64,000 bases of DNA, taken from contig NC_134569.1 in the NCBI RefSeq assembly GCF_050947875.1, forward strand, positions 19,567,631 through 19,631,630. The letters run 5' to 3'. The notes below the pieces were generated by a model, which was not told where the DNA came from, searched no databases, and saw nothing but the letters and a program-made list of their open reading frames with translations. A program made the translations under genes and the position numbers. This DNA is from Dermacentor variabilis (Eukaryota; Arthropoda; Arachnida; Ixodida; Ixodidae). Of this stretch, positions 41,323 to 53,117 are shown in pieces; position 1 is the stretch's first letter, and each line of letters begins with the position of its first letter.

Positions 41323-41339
41323 ATTGGCTCCTGCTTTCA

Positions 41340-43018
41340 ACATGGTACAACATATTCATAAGGTTCAGATATATTCACCTTCTGCAAGCATGGGCTAAAC
41401 GCCCATTGGGTAAGACACTCAGCTTCCAAGTGTGGAGTTCTTCTTCGAATGCTTCCTTTTGAATTTATTGTTTTATTTTTAATGGAGCACGTCGTGTTAC
41501 ACAATACAAACAAACCAACAGACCAACGAACAGATTTCCTGGGTGAGTCGCCTAAGAATGCTTACACATTAAAGCCATGCCACAAACTGACTTTAGGAAA
41601 ATGGCCATCACTGTGCAACACATATCAAACCCTTGTCCATTTTTGTTGCTAAATAAAAGGGTACACATTAGATTTCTACTTTGTTTAAGAGCTTTAATGT
41701 TACCTCTACATCAGTTTTCTACATTACACACATAGAAAGTGGGCGCACATTTGATGCGGGGGCATGTTAGAATCTGAAAATAGTGCTGCAAAATGAATCA
41801 ACAGTGTGTTTTGACGGTTTTTCTGCATCTTGTTTAATTTGACCTGCCAGATAATTTGACAAGTTTTGTTGGTCCCATCAAGGTCGAATTAACAAAAGTC
41901 GAATGTATCGGATAATTTATTATATTCATGTTTATTATACCAAGATCTGACTGTAATACACTAAGTCCTAATTATGTATAATAATGTTGCTGTACTTCAA
42001 GGCGTCTAATTAGGCAAGTGTAATGTGGTGCGAGATAGTGGTTGTATATTCACACTAAGTAATAATTGAAATCAACATGAAAAACCAAACAAGTATGCTT
42101 AATTTCATAAAGATTGATTTGTTTTCAGAACCAGAAAAGTTTGTTTTCCAGACCAGAGTCCCTCCTTAACGTTTTGCAGTTGTACATGACCTACATAGTC
42201 ATTAAAGGGGTCCTAAGCTGTCCCTCGGGCTTGGTGAAAAAACAGTCTGCAGATAGCATATGCTGCTGTGAACATCTCAGCCAAGAGACGAGCATGGCCT
42301 TTGCAAGCGGAGCTTTTTTCAATGCCTTACACTGTGAAGGCTACGTGAAGCGGGGCATTCCTGCCACTGTGGCGCGGAGTTCAAATTTGATTTTGCATGT
42401 TCATATAGATGCCACTACTTGCGATTTTGGCACCAACGAAGTACCAAACGCGCCTGACCTCGGCGAGCCACAGTGCACTCAGCCAGCAGACTCGTCACGA
42501 TATCTACACTAAGCAACAGACCGCAGCTACATGCAACTGTAGTGCGTATGTGCAATGTTTGCTTTGTGCACAACAGTGCTTGAGAGCGCACTCGCGCTCA
42601 TATGCTACACTCTGGCCACGCAATGTGATGCAGACCGCCGGCCTTGTCCTACACCAGCTTGAATAGCTTAATACAAAGTGAAGTCTGCCAAAGCGTCTAA
42701 CCAGGAGCGACCAGGAGTGAGCACGTGCTGGCAAGCGTGCATGTGGTCTGACCTTAAGTTTCACATGGTTTGAGGCTAGTTGAGTGTTCGAGACTAGTCA
42801 AAATTAGCAAGACCTGACGGATACAATTCTGATAAACAGGGTGGCCAACGTTTACTTCTTGTGCGGGTGGCCGTGGCTGAGCGTGAGCAGACAGGTCAAA
42901 TTAATGAGATTTTACTGTGTTTTCACTGGACAGTGCCAAACTCAGCCAAAGGGTCTATTATTAGGGTTAGCAGTACAAAAAAAAAAATATATCACTGGTA
43001 AGGTCACTGAAACCTCAC
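41340..43018. other. Intron, possible old Tigger relic
   Basis: TTTAATTTGACCTGCC near 41830 and, inverted, GGTCAAATTAATGAGATTTTACTG near 42896-42919 could be degraded ends of one Tigger-type element. No protein motif was recognised between them. Confidence 0.4.
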
Positions 43019-43143
43019 CTTGTAAACTCCTCTTCAAGTTGACATGGATCAGGCGTATAAAACTTGACAGCAAAGTACATGACAGGTGACACCATAGAAA
43101 GGCCCATCTGGCGGCACATGGGCTTCTCATTGTCCAGCCAGTA
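43019..43143 (-). CDS. Cdep/FARP: FARP/FRMD7-family exon (FERM F1 end)
   Basis: Second visible exon, 125 bp: acceptor CATTGCAG, donor GTGAGG. It reads YWLDNEKPMCRQMGLSMV then SPVMYFAVKFYTPDPCQLEE and EFT plus two bases of arginine. WLDxxKPxxxQ...xxxFxVKFxxPDPxQLxEExTR is the conserved end of the F1 lobe. Phase 0 in, phase 2 out, matching both neighbours. CRQMGLSMVSP is less conserved than the rest but open. Confidence 0.93.
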
Positions 43144-44411
43144 CTGCAATGACAAACACAAAAAAGGTTATGCACTAAATTCAGAATGCAGTTTTCAGCA
43201 TGCACTAAAGTTTGTTGGTACCATAAGCACCTCTACCTTTTCCTTTTTGAGTGTACACAAATGTTTTCTATATGGCATGAATTTGACTGTCAGTGCATTT
43301 TCATTCACCACAGCTTACCCTTCCCAATAAGCAAAACTACTGATATCAAATCTAAGAAGGATATCCATGCTTAGCAATGAGCCCATCAAATGTAGGCCAT
43401 CAATGTCTCAAAATAAGCAGCACATGTTGGGCAAATGAGCGACAACCACTGCAGTGCGATGCAAGCTAGAGCACAGCACGGGCCTGGCCCAGGCCCATGA
43501 CACCAAGCCCGTGCACAAGCGTACATCACCGAGCCCAGCCCGGGCCCGTGTTGCTGAGCCTGGGCATTCATTACTAAGCTTAGTCAGGGCCTGCGTGTGC
43601 ACGACCAGTAAAAAAAAATTTTTTTATTTACTTAGAGATTGTACCGTATGTGTCAAACTCACCTCCTCACAGTCTAATCAGCTGCAGTGTATAAGCAATA
43701 AAAGACCAAAATCTTTGTTTTTCCAATGGGAACATCGGTGATATGGCCCACTGTGCCAGTCCTAACAAGCTGCATATTCCATGTCTGTTCACTTGTGCAT
43801 ATACACAACACATGCATAAATTTTGGTGACTTATTGTGCATGTCTATGACGGCTGAATGGAATTCTGTGACACTTGATGGTGACTTTTGCATTCGCCACG
43901 TCAAGCTCATTGCAATGTGCTTTTGGTCCATACCAATGGGTAAATTTCCTATCTGTGCCAAAATTTTGCTAAGTGTTATCTACTGAGATCTGGAGCCTTA
44001 GAGCTGAAACACCTGTGCCAGAATGGCTTCAGCACTACAAACAGCACCAGTACTGTGATTTTGCTGCTCATGTCATTCGCTATGTATGCTGAGTATCAGT
44101 ATAATGCCTATGGTGCTATGTTGTGCAGAACAAGCGGTGCGTCAATACCATGCTCACATATTTAGCTAATGTGGTTACGACAGCATTTACAGTGGTTTCA
44201 ACAATCACGTCTATTTATTTCCTTTGGGTCTTTTCAATACGTACTTCAGGTGTGCTACAATAGTCAAGCTCAGTGGGATGCTTACTTCTCTCACGTCCCC
44301 CGACATTTTGTCTTCCCCAAAGAATTATTGATCTCTTGACATTTAGCTTTGCCACATTACACACACATGACAGAGGGAGCTGATTTCAAGTTCATTAGCA
44401 TAAATGAATAT
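43144..44411. other. Intron, nothing recognised
   Basis: The stretch 43460-43575 is a degenerate GCCCGGGCC/AAGCCC-rich patch of simple sequence. No transposon ends or domains were seen. Confidence 0.5.
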
Positions 44412-44834
44412 TGTCACGTTGTAGTGAAGATGAAGAACACAGTAGCAAAACAGTGAATCACAAAATTTCTTTTTTATTGGACAAACCTGTTCTCACAAAA
44501 GCAAGTGACACTTGGAGCAGGATAGTGGCAAGCAGAGTCGGCGATCGTCCAAATCCGATAAGCAGGTCAAGCATGTTAGCTTTTATACATGACTCGTCGA
44601 AGGTTCCAGCATAATTGTTGCTGCCCACGTGCCTTCCAGAAAGTACTACACAATTCATGCCGCACATACAATCAGATTACACAAGATTCAGTGACAACAG
44701 ACAATAGATAGAACTATCTAACATACGAGAAACTTTTGATACATGCATCCGTGCCCTGTGCCGAGCGCTTACGTTTAACATTTGTTAGCCGGTGAAAAGC
44801 AGTCAATGGAAAAGATAAACAAGTACATGTGTCA
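44412..44834 (-). repeat. Probable 3' LTR of the minus-strand gypsy (about 423 bp)
   Basis: On the minus strand it starts TGACACATGTACTTG directly after AAAGGGGGCAT and ends CTACAACGTGACA. Only one LTR is visible, so the limits are inferred from the TG/CA ends and the polypurine tract. Confidence 0.5.
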
Positions 44835-45004
44835 ATGCCCCCTTTATAAAAAGCATCGTCTCGATGCTCCAAACAAACCTAAGAGCGAAAAAAAGAGTAC
44901 CTGTACTAAAGAAAAACAATAACAAAGCAACAAAGAAACAAAGTCCCAAAGTGCGTCAGCGGGCGCAGAAAGGCTTGAGGCACACAACAAGGATGACTTC
45001 AGGC

Positions 45005-45403
45005 CATGTGCAGTGCTGCTGACTTCAAAATGCCGTCTGGCATGACCTCACAGTCCAGTGTGGCAATATGTCACATGACCTTGAAGGGTCCAAAACACAT
45101 CGCAAAAGTTTCGCCCCAAGTCCTTGTCAGCGTCTCAGAGTTCAAACCCAAACACGGTGGCCCGGCTGGTACTCCACGTAGTGCCATCGAAGATTGTAGT
45201 GCCGGCTGTTGGTCCTCTGCTGGCTCTTGATGCACAGGCAGGCGAGCTGTAGGACTTTTCCAGCATGCTGGAGATAGGCGACTACATCGCAGATGTCATT
45301 GTTGGTGACATGCGGTAGCACACTGTCAAGCGTTGTCACCTTGTTCTTTCCATAAACCAGCTCGAACGGTGTCATGCGCATTGTTTCTTGCACAGCCATA
45401 TTG
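45005..45403 (-). pseudogene. Gypsy integrase C-terminal fragment
   Basis: Reads MTPFELVYGKNKVTTLD, then HYNLRWHYVEYQPGHRVWV, then a GPF-type module (CFGPFKVM) and CEVMPDG. It matches the C-terminal third of the intact Pol at 22487-26002 position by position, with at least one frame break near 45140. Confidence 0.8.
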
Positions 45404-45406
45404 TTA

Positions 45407-46635
45407 TGGCACGTTCACACTGGGGAATCCGGCGTCTAGAGCGAACGGAATTCTCCTGCCGCCAAAATTCGCGTCGTGCACACTGCTTGCCCACCGTGCC
45501 ACCGGAATGCGATACAGAGCCATCTGCTGTGTAGAACGCTCACCTCCAAACAAGCATGGGATATCCCGGATGTTCCCGCGACATGAAACTAGAGGGCACT
45601 GGAATGGGGGAGTGGATCCAGCGGACGGTTTGGTAAGCATCGAGGATGTTGCAAAAAATGCTGAAATTACGGCGGCGCTGCAGTCGCCTTCTCCTGAAGC
45701 TCCGCCTGTTTCAGCAGCACCCATTGGCCGAGGTGAGTTCATGGGCTCAGTGGCTGTTGTCTGCTCAATGCATCATCGTTGTCGTGTCGTTAGCATTGTT
45801 TCTGTCACACTTTCTCCATTTTATTGACTGCAGGTCAGCGGGGAAGAAAATCCCTGTTTCGGCCACAGACTATCAGAACTAGATGCAGCAGAGTGAAACG
45901 CCTGTCAAAGCTCCATGCAGCTGCGGTAGGGTTGCTGACACGACTGCGTCCGATTGGCGTGCAGAGCAGCTTATTCAAGTGAAGGTGACAGTGGCACCAC
46001 TAATTTTTTAATAAAAAAAATCCTCAGTGGAGAGCCCACCGTGGACCTACTCCCCCTTTCTAGTATACCGTATAGAAACCGCGCAGTTACCTCCGCTTGG
46101 GTAGATTTAGCTCGTTTTTATTTTGGCCGCTTCATCACTGCTTGCAATGGCAATAATAAACCCTGAGCAAGAAGAGGCAGCATTGCTAGGCCTGCTGGCA
46201 AGCACCTATCTGGCGATGTGCAACGCTCAGAATCATTCGCCGAAGAGACGAGGCCACCGGCGTTGGTGGGTTCGTCCTGCTTTGCAAGAGTGCGCGTAGC
46301 TTGGTCACGCCACCTTGTCAGGTCACTTAGTCCTTGTGCTTCGCGTGGTACTTGTTGAAAAGGACTGGGCGGTTACGCACCAATTTGATGAGAATTTCCA
46401 ATGTCGTGACACGTTCGAAGACTGTGATATGACGAGAGCGTCGGGCTTGGCTGCCATCTTTTGAATAGCTGAGATGCGCTCTGATTGCTCCACAGTGAGA
46501 GAATCCGGCGGCAGCTGCCGCAAGAATCGGTCCGGGGGCAATCGGTGTGGAAGGGGCTATTCTGGCGGATCTTGCCGTTGCCAAACTGGGTTCCGCGCCG
46601 CTCCAGACGCCGAATATCTCAGTGTGAATGCGTCA
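45407..46635. mobile_element. Harbinger-like element in the gypsy integrase (TTA duplication)
   Basis: The left end TGGCACGTTCACACTGGGGA and the inverted right end TGACGCATTCACACTGAGAT match, and both continue into a shared CGGCGTCTRGAGCG block. TTA flanks it (45404-45406 and 46636-46638). Removing the element and one TTA joins the integrase frame exactly. It carries a MADF-like fragment (46327-46584). Ends resemble those of the MITEs at 1308 and 38681 in style. Confidence 0.82.
46300..46400 (-). pseudogene. MADF-like domain remnant
   Basis: The minus strand reads LEILIKLVRNRPVLFNKYHA followed by KHKD and a stop. LIxLVxxRPxLYDxxHxxYKD is the start of the MADF (Myb/SANT-like) domain, which occurs in the accessory DNA-binding protein of Harbinger elements as well as in host factors. 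The remainder is decayed. Confidence 0.6.
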
Positions 46636-46638
46636 TTA

Positions 46639-47099
46639 ACGAAGATTACGTATGGAAGGATGGCATCCCACGTCTTGTGTTCGACATCTGCATACATATC
46701 AAACATGTTGGCGAGGGTCTTGTTCAGCTTCTCCGTAAGACCATTCGTCTGCAGGTGGTAGGCAGTTGTCCTCCTGTTGCTTGTCCAGCTGTGTTGCTGA
46801 ATCATTTGGGTGAGCTCTACTGTAAAAGCTGTTCCTTGGACAGTGATGAGCACTTCCAGGGCACTATCTCATAGCAGGATATTCTCGATGAAGATTTTCA
46901 CCTCTTCAGCCGCACTACCTTTAGGGAGGGTTTTCGTTTCTACGTAGCGAGTAATCAGTAGCCATGACAATCCACTTATTACCAGATGTTGACACCAAAA
47001 AGGGTCCCGAAGGGTCCATCCCGATTTGTTGGAACAGTCAACAAGGAGGCTCGATTGGCTCTTGCAAGCTTGCTGGCCTTGTTATAGATGTCTTGTGTC
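46639..47099 (-). pseudogene. Gypsy integrase core fragment
   Basis: Reads from GWTLRDPF (equivalent of GMDLLGPF) through LLITRYVETKTLPKG to VITDRG-like LITVQGTAF, then TAYHLQTNGLTEKLNKTLAN and WDAILPYVIF. The second catalytic Asp position is altered (TVQG in place of TDRG) and a stop lies near 46870, so it is dead. Confidence 0.85.
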
Positions 47100-47111
47100 G
47101 CTGACAGTCTA

Positions 47112-47170
47112 ATGAATGAATGAATGAATGAATGAATGAATGAATGAATGAATGAATGAATGAATGAATG
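47112..47170. repeat. (TGAA)n run, LINE 3' tail
   Basis: About 15 units of TGAA on the plus strand, that is (TTCA)n at the 3' end of the minus-strand LINE, directly after the target duplication. Confidence 0.95.
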
Positions 47171-50100
47171 TGTGGTGTTTAGTGGCGCAAGGGCCAGGTA
47201 TAGCCAAAGAGCGCCAAGCCAGTATTGATGAGTTTACAGTGGAGTTATGACTTCTATGAAGTTGATGTGACATGGCAGTAAAGGGGCCTTAAAAATGGTC
47301 GCTCTAAAGTGCATAAAGTCTACGTGTAATAAAATTATGATGACAAATGACATGTACTATGAGCATTAAGGTGCATTGCGAAATAATGATACGATATACA
47401 AAATATGTAGGGTGCTAATATTGACTGGTGCACCACTGCCTCGTTAAAGCCCTTGAGACAAGGGCCTGGAGGCATGTGCTATACAAAACAACTGTATCAC
47501 AGAGGCATCCTCTCGAAAGAGGATGCGCTATAAATTTAATCGGCTTATAGCATGCAGGACAACATCACTTAAGAAACTGAGGACTGCTTTGGTGTTAAAA
47601 AACGGTTCTTTACGAAGAAACATAGCCACGTGAAGAGGGATGCAATAATGATATGTAAGAAGAAAATGTTTCTTTTTTCTCCTCATATTCGGCTTTCCAG
47701 CACTCCAAGAGGACGTGGAGGACAGTCAGCCCTTCACCACACCGACCACAGGTTGGAGGTTCATTTCCAGTAAGCAGAAAATTGTGGGTACCAAATGTGT
47801 GCCCCATTCTGAGACAACAGAATAGGACATCTGTTCACCGTGGTTTTGTGGGGAAGGCCAGAAACCTAACTGTGTTTTTATAGCATGCAGTTTATTGTTT
47901 ATTTCTGCGTTCCACATGCGTTGCTAGAGTTTTCGCAGTTTCTTTCGTAAGAAAGGCTTCAGATCTGTGACAGGGACAGCAGCCGTAGGAATAATAGCTA
48001 GTGATGTGAGTGATGTGGCCATTTTATCAGCTAGTACATTGCCTTCTATGCCTCTACGGCCAGGTACCCAGCATATTGCTTTATGTCTATGTGATAGAAA
48101 AATATTGCATAAGAGTGAGTAAAGTTCAATGAAAACAGGATTTGTATGCTTTTGCTTAACGAGTTTGTGAATACTGTTGCTCTGTCAAGTTTTAATTTCT
48201 TTATACGTTTTACTGCAGACAGTACTGCATAGGCTTCTGTAGTGAAGATACTTGCTTGCGGGTTCAGTACATCAGATTTAGAAAAAGAGGAACCAACAGC
48301 AGCATAAGATACACCAGCATGCGATTTCGACGCGTCTGTATAGAATTCGGAGCAGGAGTACTTCGATTGAAGTTCACGGAAATGCATAGCAATTTCAAGG
48401 TCAGGTGCGTGCTTTACGACCTCTACAAAGGATACATCACAGTCTATCACCTGCCACTCCCAAGGCGGTAATAGGCATTAGGTGATGCTCGAGAACTGGG
48501 ACATCCATTTCCTCACTAAGTTCTTTTGCACGCAGTGAGGGAGTCTCATAGAGGGTCTATTACGAAAAAGTGTTTCACACGTCAAGTCGTTAACGGTTGT
48601 GAAACACGGATGTTCCTTATTAGAGCACACTTTGAGAAAATAGGTGAAGCTGATGTATGTTCTCTGAAAATTGAGTCACCACTCATCTGACTCTACAATA
48701 GACTTTCAACAGGGCTTGTTCTAAATGCGCCAGTGGCCAGGCAGATACCCAGATGATGAACGGGGTGGTCTAACATCTTTAGCGCGCTCGGTGCGGCAGA
48801 GTGATATACTATGGCACCATAGTCTAGTCGTGATCGAACTAGGCTCCTGTAAAAATTCAGCAAACACTTCCTGTCACTACCCCATGTTGTGTGGGATAGG
48901 ATTTTAAGTAAGTTCATTGTTTTTAGACATTTTGCTTTAAAAAATTTTATGTGTGAAATGAAAGTAAGCCTGGAGTCAAGTATAACACCTAAAAATTTGT
49001 GCTCTTTGTTGACAGGAATTTGTTGTCAGGAATTTGTTGTTGGAATCTGGAACCAGGCCTCTCTTTCTTGTAAAGAGAACACAAGAACTTTTTGGGGGGT
49101 TGATTTTAAATCCATTTTGGGCTGCCCACTTGGACACCTTGTTTAACCCCTGTTGTACCTGTCTCTCACATACTGTAAGGTTGCAGGATTTGAAACCTAT
49201 TTGTATATCGTCTATGTAGACGGAATAAAAAATGGCCACTAGTAGTGAAGCACCTAGTGTGTTCATCTTAAAGATAAAGAGTGTGCGACAGAGTTCGCCT
49301 CCCTGGGGTACACCGGTTTCTTGTATAAAAGGTCGCGATGATATGTTGCCGATATTTACACGGAAGATACGATTCGACAAATACCTTTCAATTATTTTCA
49401 GCATATTTCCAAAAATGCCCATTCCCGACAAGTCTCGCAAGACTCCGTAACGCCATGTTATGTCATCCGCCTTCTCCATATTGAGGAATCTCAATAAGAA
49501 AAACTGTTTATGTACAAACACATCGTGGATATATCCTTCATGCGCACAAGATGATCGGTTGTCAACCGCCCTTCTCTGAAGCCACACTGATAGGGATCGA
49601 GCATATTGTTGAGTTCAAAAAGATGTATGAGTCTGCAATTATTCATTTTTTCAAAAACAGGGTGTCTACCAAGTTGACATTTCCTAATTCCCTGAATTTT
49701 CGAGGTTTTCCATGAGTGCGTTTGCAAAATTCTCTGAGTGACACAGAACTCTGTTTTATGTCAAGAGATGGGCTGACACCATGTCGCCCAATGGTGTCAC
49801 TGTCTAGTAAGCATGCTAAAAAATTAAAGAACGACTTAATCCAGCTTGAATAGTAAGGGGTAGTGTTTATTTTATTCAAAAAGAAAACAGAAGGGAGGAG
49901 CTAGTAAAATGCGCAGCGAAAATAAGATATATTGGAAAAAATGCATAAAACTCAAAGTGAGACATTCTCAAATATGAATAAAAACAAGATGCATACAGAA
50001 GCAAATATTCTCAAAGATGATCTATTTCTATCAATTTTATCCCAAGGTGCTGGAGACTCCATATAGAAGGCAAATCAAGATGGGAGAATGCCTCTGAATT

Positions 50101-50295
50101 TTATAGTGACCCATCGTAAATACATAGTAACTAATATTCATTAATTGTACAGTGAGTTGCGCTACGTTTCTTCAGTAAATATATTGAGTCACCCGCTCAA
50201 ATTACTTGCAAAGGTTAATTATTGGGCCCAAGCATTACAACAAGGGAAGAAATAATCTTTTGCGATTACTACCGAAATCCCCAACTTCGCTTTCA

Positions 50296-50344
50296 CGAAG
50301 GCATTACCCTCTTTGAAGGGATGTCAAAGAGGGCAATGCCTTCG
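50296..50344. repeat. 21-bp inverted repeat, 7-nt loop
   Basis: CGAAGGCATTACCCTCTTTGA (50296-50316) is inverted at 50324-50344 with one mismatch. Confidence 0.85.
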
Positions 50345-52429
50345 TTAAAGTAGTTGTTTGAAGCGATACACTTCGCTGAGAAGTGGAATGGGTGTACCTT
50401 AAGAAAGCAGAATGTGCAATTTACTCAACGCCTGATGTTCACTGTCTATTCCTTGTAACCACTGCACAGTAATGGCAAAATAACTTGCATTCGCAAATGT
50501 TATGTTGTGACTTAAGGGGATATTACGAGAATCGCAGTTTGTTTCTCCGGTGTACTCGGTGAGCTAAACAAGGCATCTTGTTTAATTCTAGGGGAAATTA
50601 GGGGCATGGTATGGATAAGGTGTAGGCAATGATCCAAATGGGTGGGTTAAATGCACATTTTCAAGTATAATAGGCATGCAAGTGGTCTTATTAGTCTGTT
50701 TTACGGGCAGTGTAAGACTTAGACTGCTGTGCTTGCATAATTACAATAACTGAGATAAAATTGTGCAAACATAAGGGGAACAATACGCCAAGTTTATGTG
50801 CGATGGTAAATGCATGTTGATGAAATACAGCATCAAAAAATTGTGAACAAGTGTTTGAAATTATCACACTACTGCTATTGTCCCAAGAGAGTTTAAGATA
50901 CTTTATACTTTGAAGGAATAGGTAGCGTTTCAAGTGGAATGTGTCACATAGTTTTAATATTTCTGGGTTATCAAGAAGCATTACAAATAATCATTGAACA
51001 CTCATTTTTTTTTTCTTACTTTGTCACGCGTGATATATTAGTTTCGGCTGATGTCCTCACTGAACTAACGAAGGCAGCTTCATTAGGTTTGGTGACTGTA
51101 AGGACAAATTAATGGGTGATGTGGAGGTGAAGTTCAATATAGATGGCTTCCATAATAAGTTACGTATGCAAGCATTCCAGCATGTTTGAGCATGTCTAAC
51201 GAGAGCGGAAGAAATGAGCCCGCTGCTCTGGCAGCACTATAAAAGCCGCCAAGACCAAACTTAGCGAAAATTGGTGTTGCCCAATGGAAACTTCCTGTGC
51301 AAAGTGGTTGGATCAAATACAGCCTTTGTAAAAAATTTCTTATTCAAGCATTAGAGCGTGTGATATGGCCGCTATCAACTATGCTTCCCGGTGTCTCGAC
51401 ATAGCTGTAGTTTACAACAGGTTCATATTTTGTGGAAAGTGGAGGGGGGCCATTGTAACTACAATGTGTGACAAAATTTTTACGTTCCTGGTCCGATTAA
51501 AAGCGTAAATAATAATGAGCCATCATTTTTCTTGCCTTATTTTCATGCATCATAACACCTTCCGCCCTTGTATCAGCGATGTCCTGCATGAACTAAACAA
51601 TACATTTTGTTTATATTTGGCAAAAATAAAGGGTGCGTTATCACCAATATGTAGGTAAACTTCAAAGATAGAGAACTAATTATGATATTTCTAGCATATT
51701 ATGCATGTAAGCTATTTGGAGCTTTATGAATGTGTTTTGCGAACAAAAAATTTATCCCACTGCCCTGGAATAACTGTGAACTCAACAGATATCAAATCTA
51801 GTAGAAATTGAGTGTGTGGGAAATTTGGGGGGGGGGTTATAAAGCACTAAAGCATTGCATACCCCCTCAGCAGTTGTAGTGGTGGTTTTTAACAGCTTCA
51901 CTGGATGTCCACTGTCGCAGGGCCGGGATGGCGAGTCCATTTTTTTATGTTAATATTGAAAGTAATTTATGTTGATTGTACGTCGTCACCTATAATTTCG
52001 ACGGTACTATTACCTAAACTAGTGATACATTTATGTGGCTTAAATACCAAGTACAATTCTTTGCTGAATTACTTAAATTATTTGTAGCGAATGTGCCTTT
52101 TCATGTACGCTGTACTGCTGCTACTGGGTGTAATCCGAGATCACTGTGAGTGCACTCATTGCCTTTTGCCCCTGTATCATCTTGAGATGTTATATAGTTG
52201 CAAGATATAAATGCAAATTCAGCTCATTTTTCGGGCCCCCATGGTTCACCATGTGTGATTGATAAATGGGTCCCTGTCGGTTAAATATACTTATAACAGA
52301 AGCATTTTCAGGTTATTTCACTTATTGTAATAGTAACTGGCAACACACACACACACACAGAGCGAAAGGTCAGACCGTCTGCGGTTTCCCCCCCCCCACA
52401 CACACTCTAGAAATAGTTGGTATGCCACT

Positions 52430-53117
52430 GCATGTCTTTTACTGCCGCAGCACATCAGAAAAAGCTCTGAAGGCCTACCAGTATACTAATTAGGCACATC
52501 GGTGCTCATCCTATGACATGAGGAAGCGGGTGCAAGCGTGTTTAATTAAGGAATACATACTGTGTCCCGTGAAAATTGCCCCTTCCCACGCTTGTTGAGC
52601 TTCACCGCAATAATTTGCGCACACTTCACCACATAATATTGCTGTAGTGAGGCGAAGGCAATTGCCGGAAACTGGCATTATGCAACGCGTTGTGCTTTCC
52701 GAGCTTCTAAACCAATCGCGAGGACCACAAAGGCGGAGTTGGTGCCATTGCTGATAGCGGCGAATTCTTTCAATGAAAAACATGGCACAGAACGGCAAGA
52801 AGCTTAATAGCGAACGTAGAAGCAGCTAAGCCTAGCGTTGCTGCGGTGGTGGCTATGGCTGCTAGCGGATCTGCGTGCGAGACCGCTGGTTCAAGGAGCG
52901 ACGAGGTAATCGAAACGGCAGCGGTGGTTTTATTAATGCCATTTCGGACTTGCCATGATGGCAAAAAGTCCGGAAAATCGGATGGCGAAGGGTTCTTGCA
53001 CCTGAAATTTCAGACATTATTATACATAGGACCTATGAAGTAGGACCATAGGACCTACGTGGTGGTGCTGCGAAACCGTCCGAATTATCGGGCCGTCTGG
53101 AAAGTCGGTTGTTGACT
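52430..53117. mobile_element. Truncated pogo-type MITE within hAT-like copy 1
   Basis: It follows 58170-58894 closely (GCATGTCTTTTACTGCC, GAAAAAGCTCTGAAG, ACATACTGTGTC, TCGGTTGTTGACT) and ends with the same terminus, but lacks the left terminus. Confidence 0.75.

Larger units (their letters stand above)
40064..41339. mobile_element. Head-to-head pair of truncated Penelope-like elements
   Basis: A left arm (40064-40685, minus orientation) and a right arm (40714-41339, plus orientation) are near-identical inverted copies around a 28-bp spacer; they differ by scattered substitutions and by lengths of A/T tracts. Each arm contains the last 51 codons of an ORF resembling the C-terminal end of Penelope-like proteins, a 3' untranslated part, and a hammerhead-like motif near the outer end. 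Both copies are cut at the same 5' point. Penelope-like elements are known for partial and inverted copies and for hammerhead ribozymes in their terminal repeats; assignment rests on those combined signs. Confidence 0.65.
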
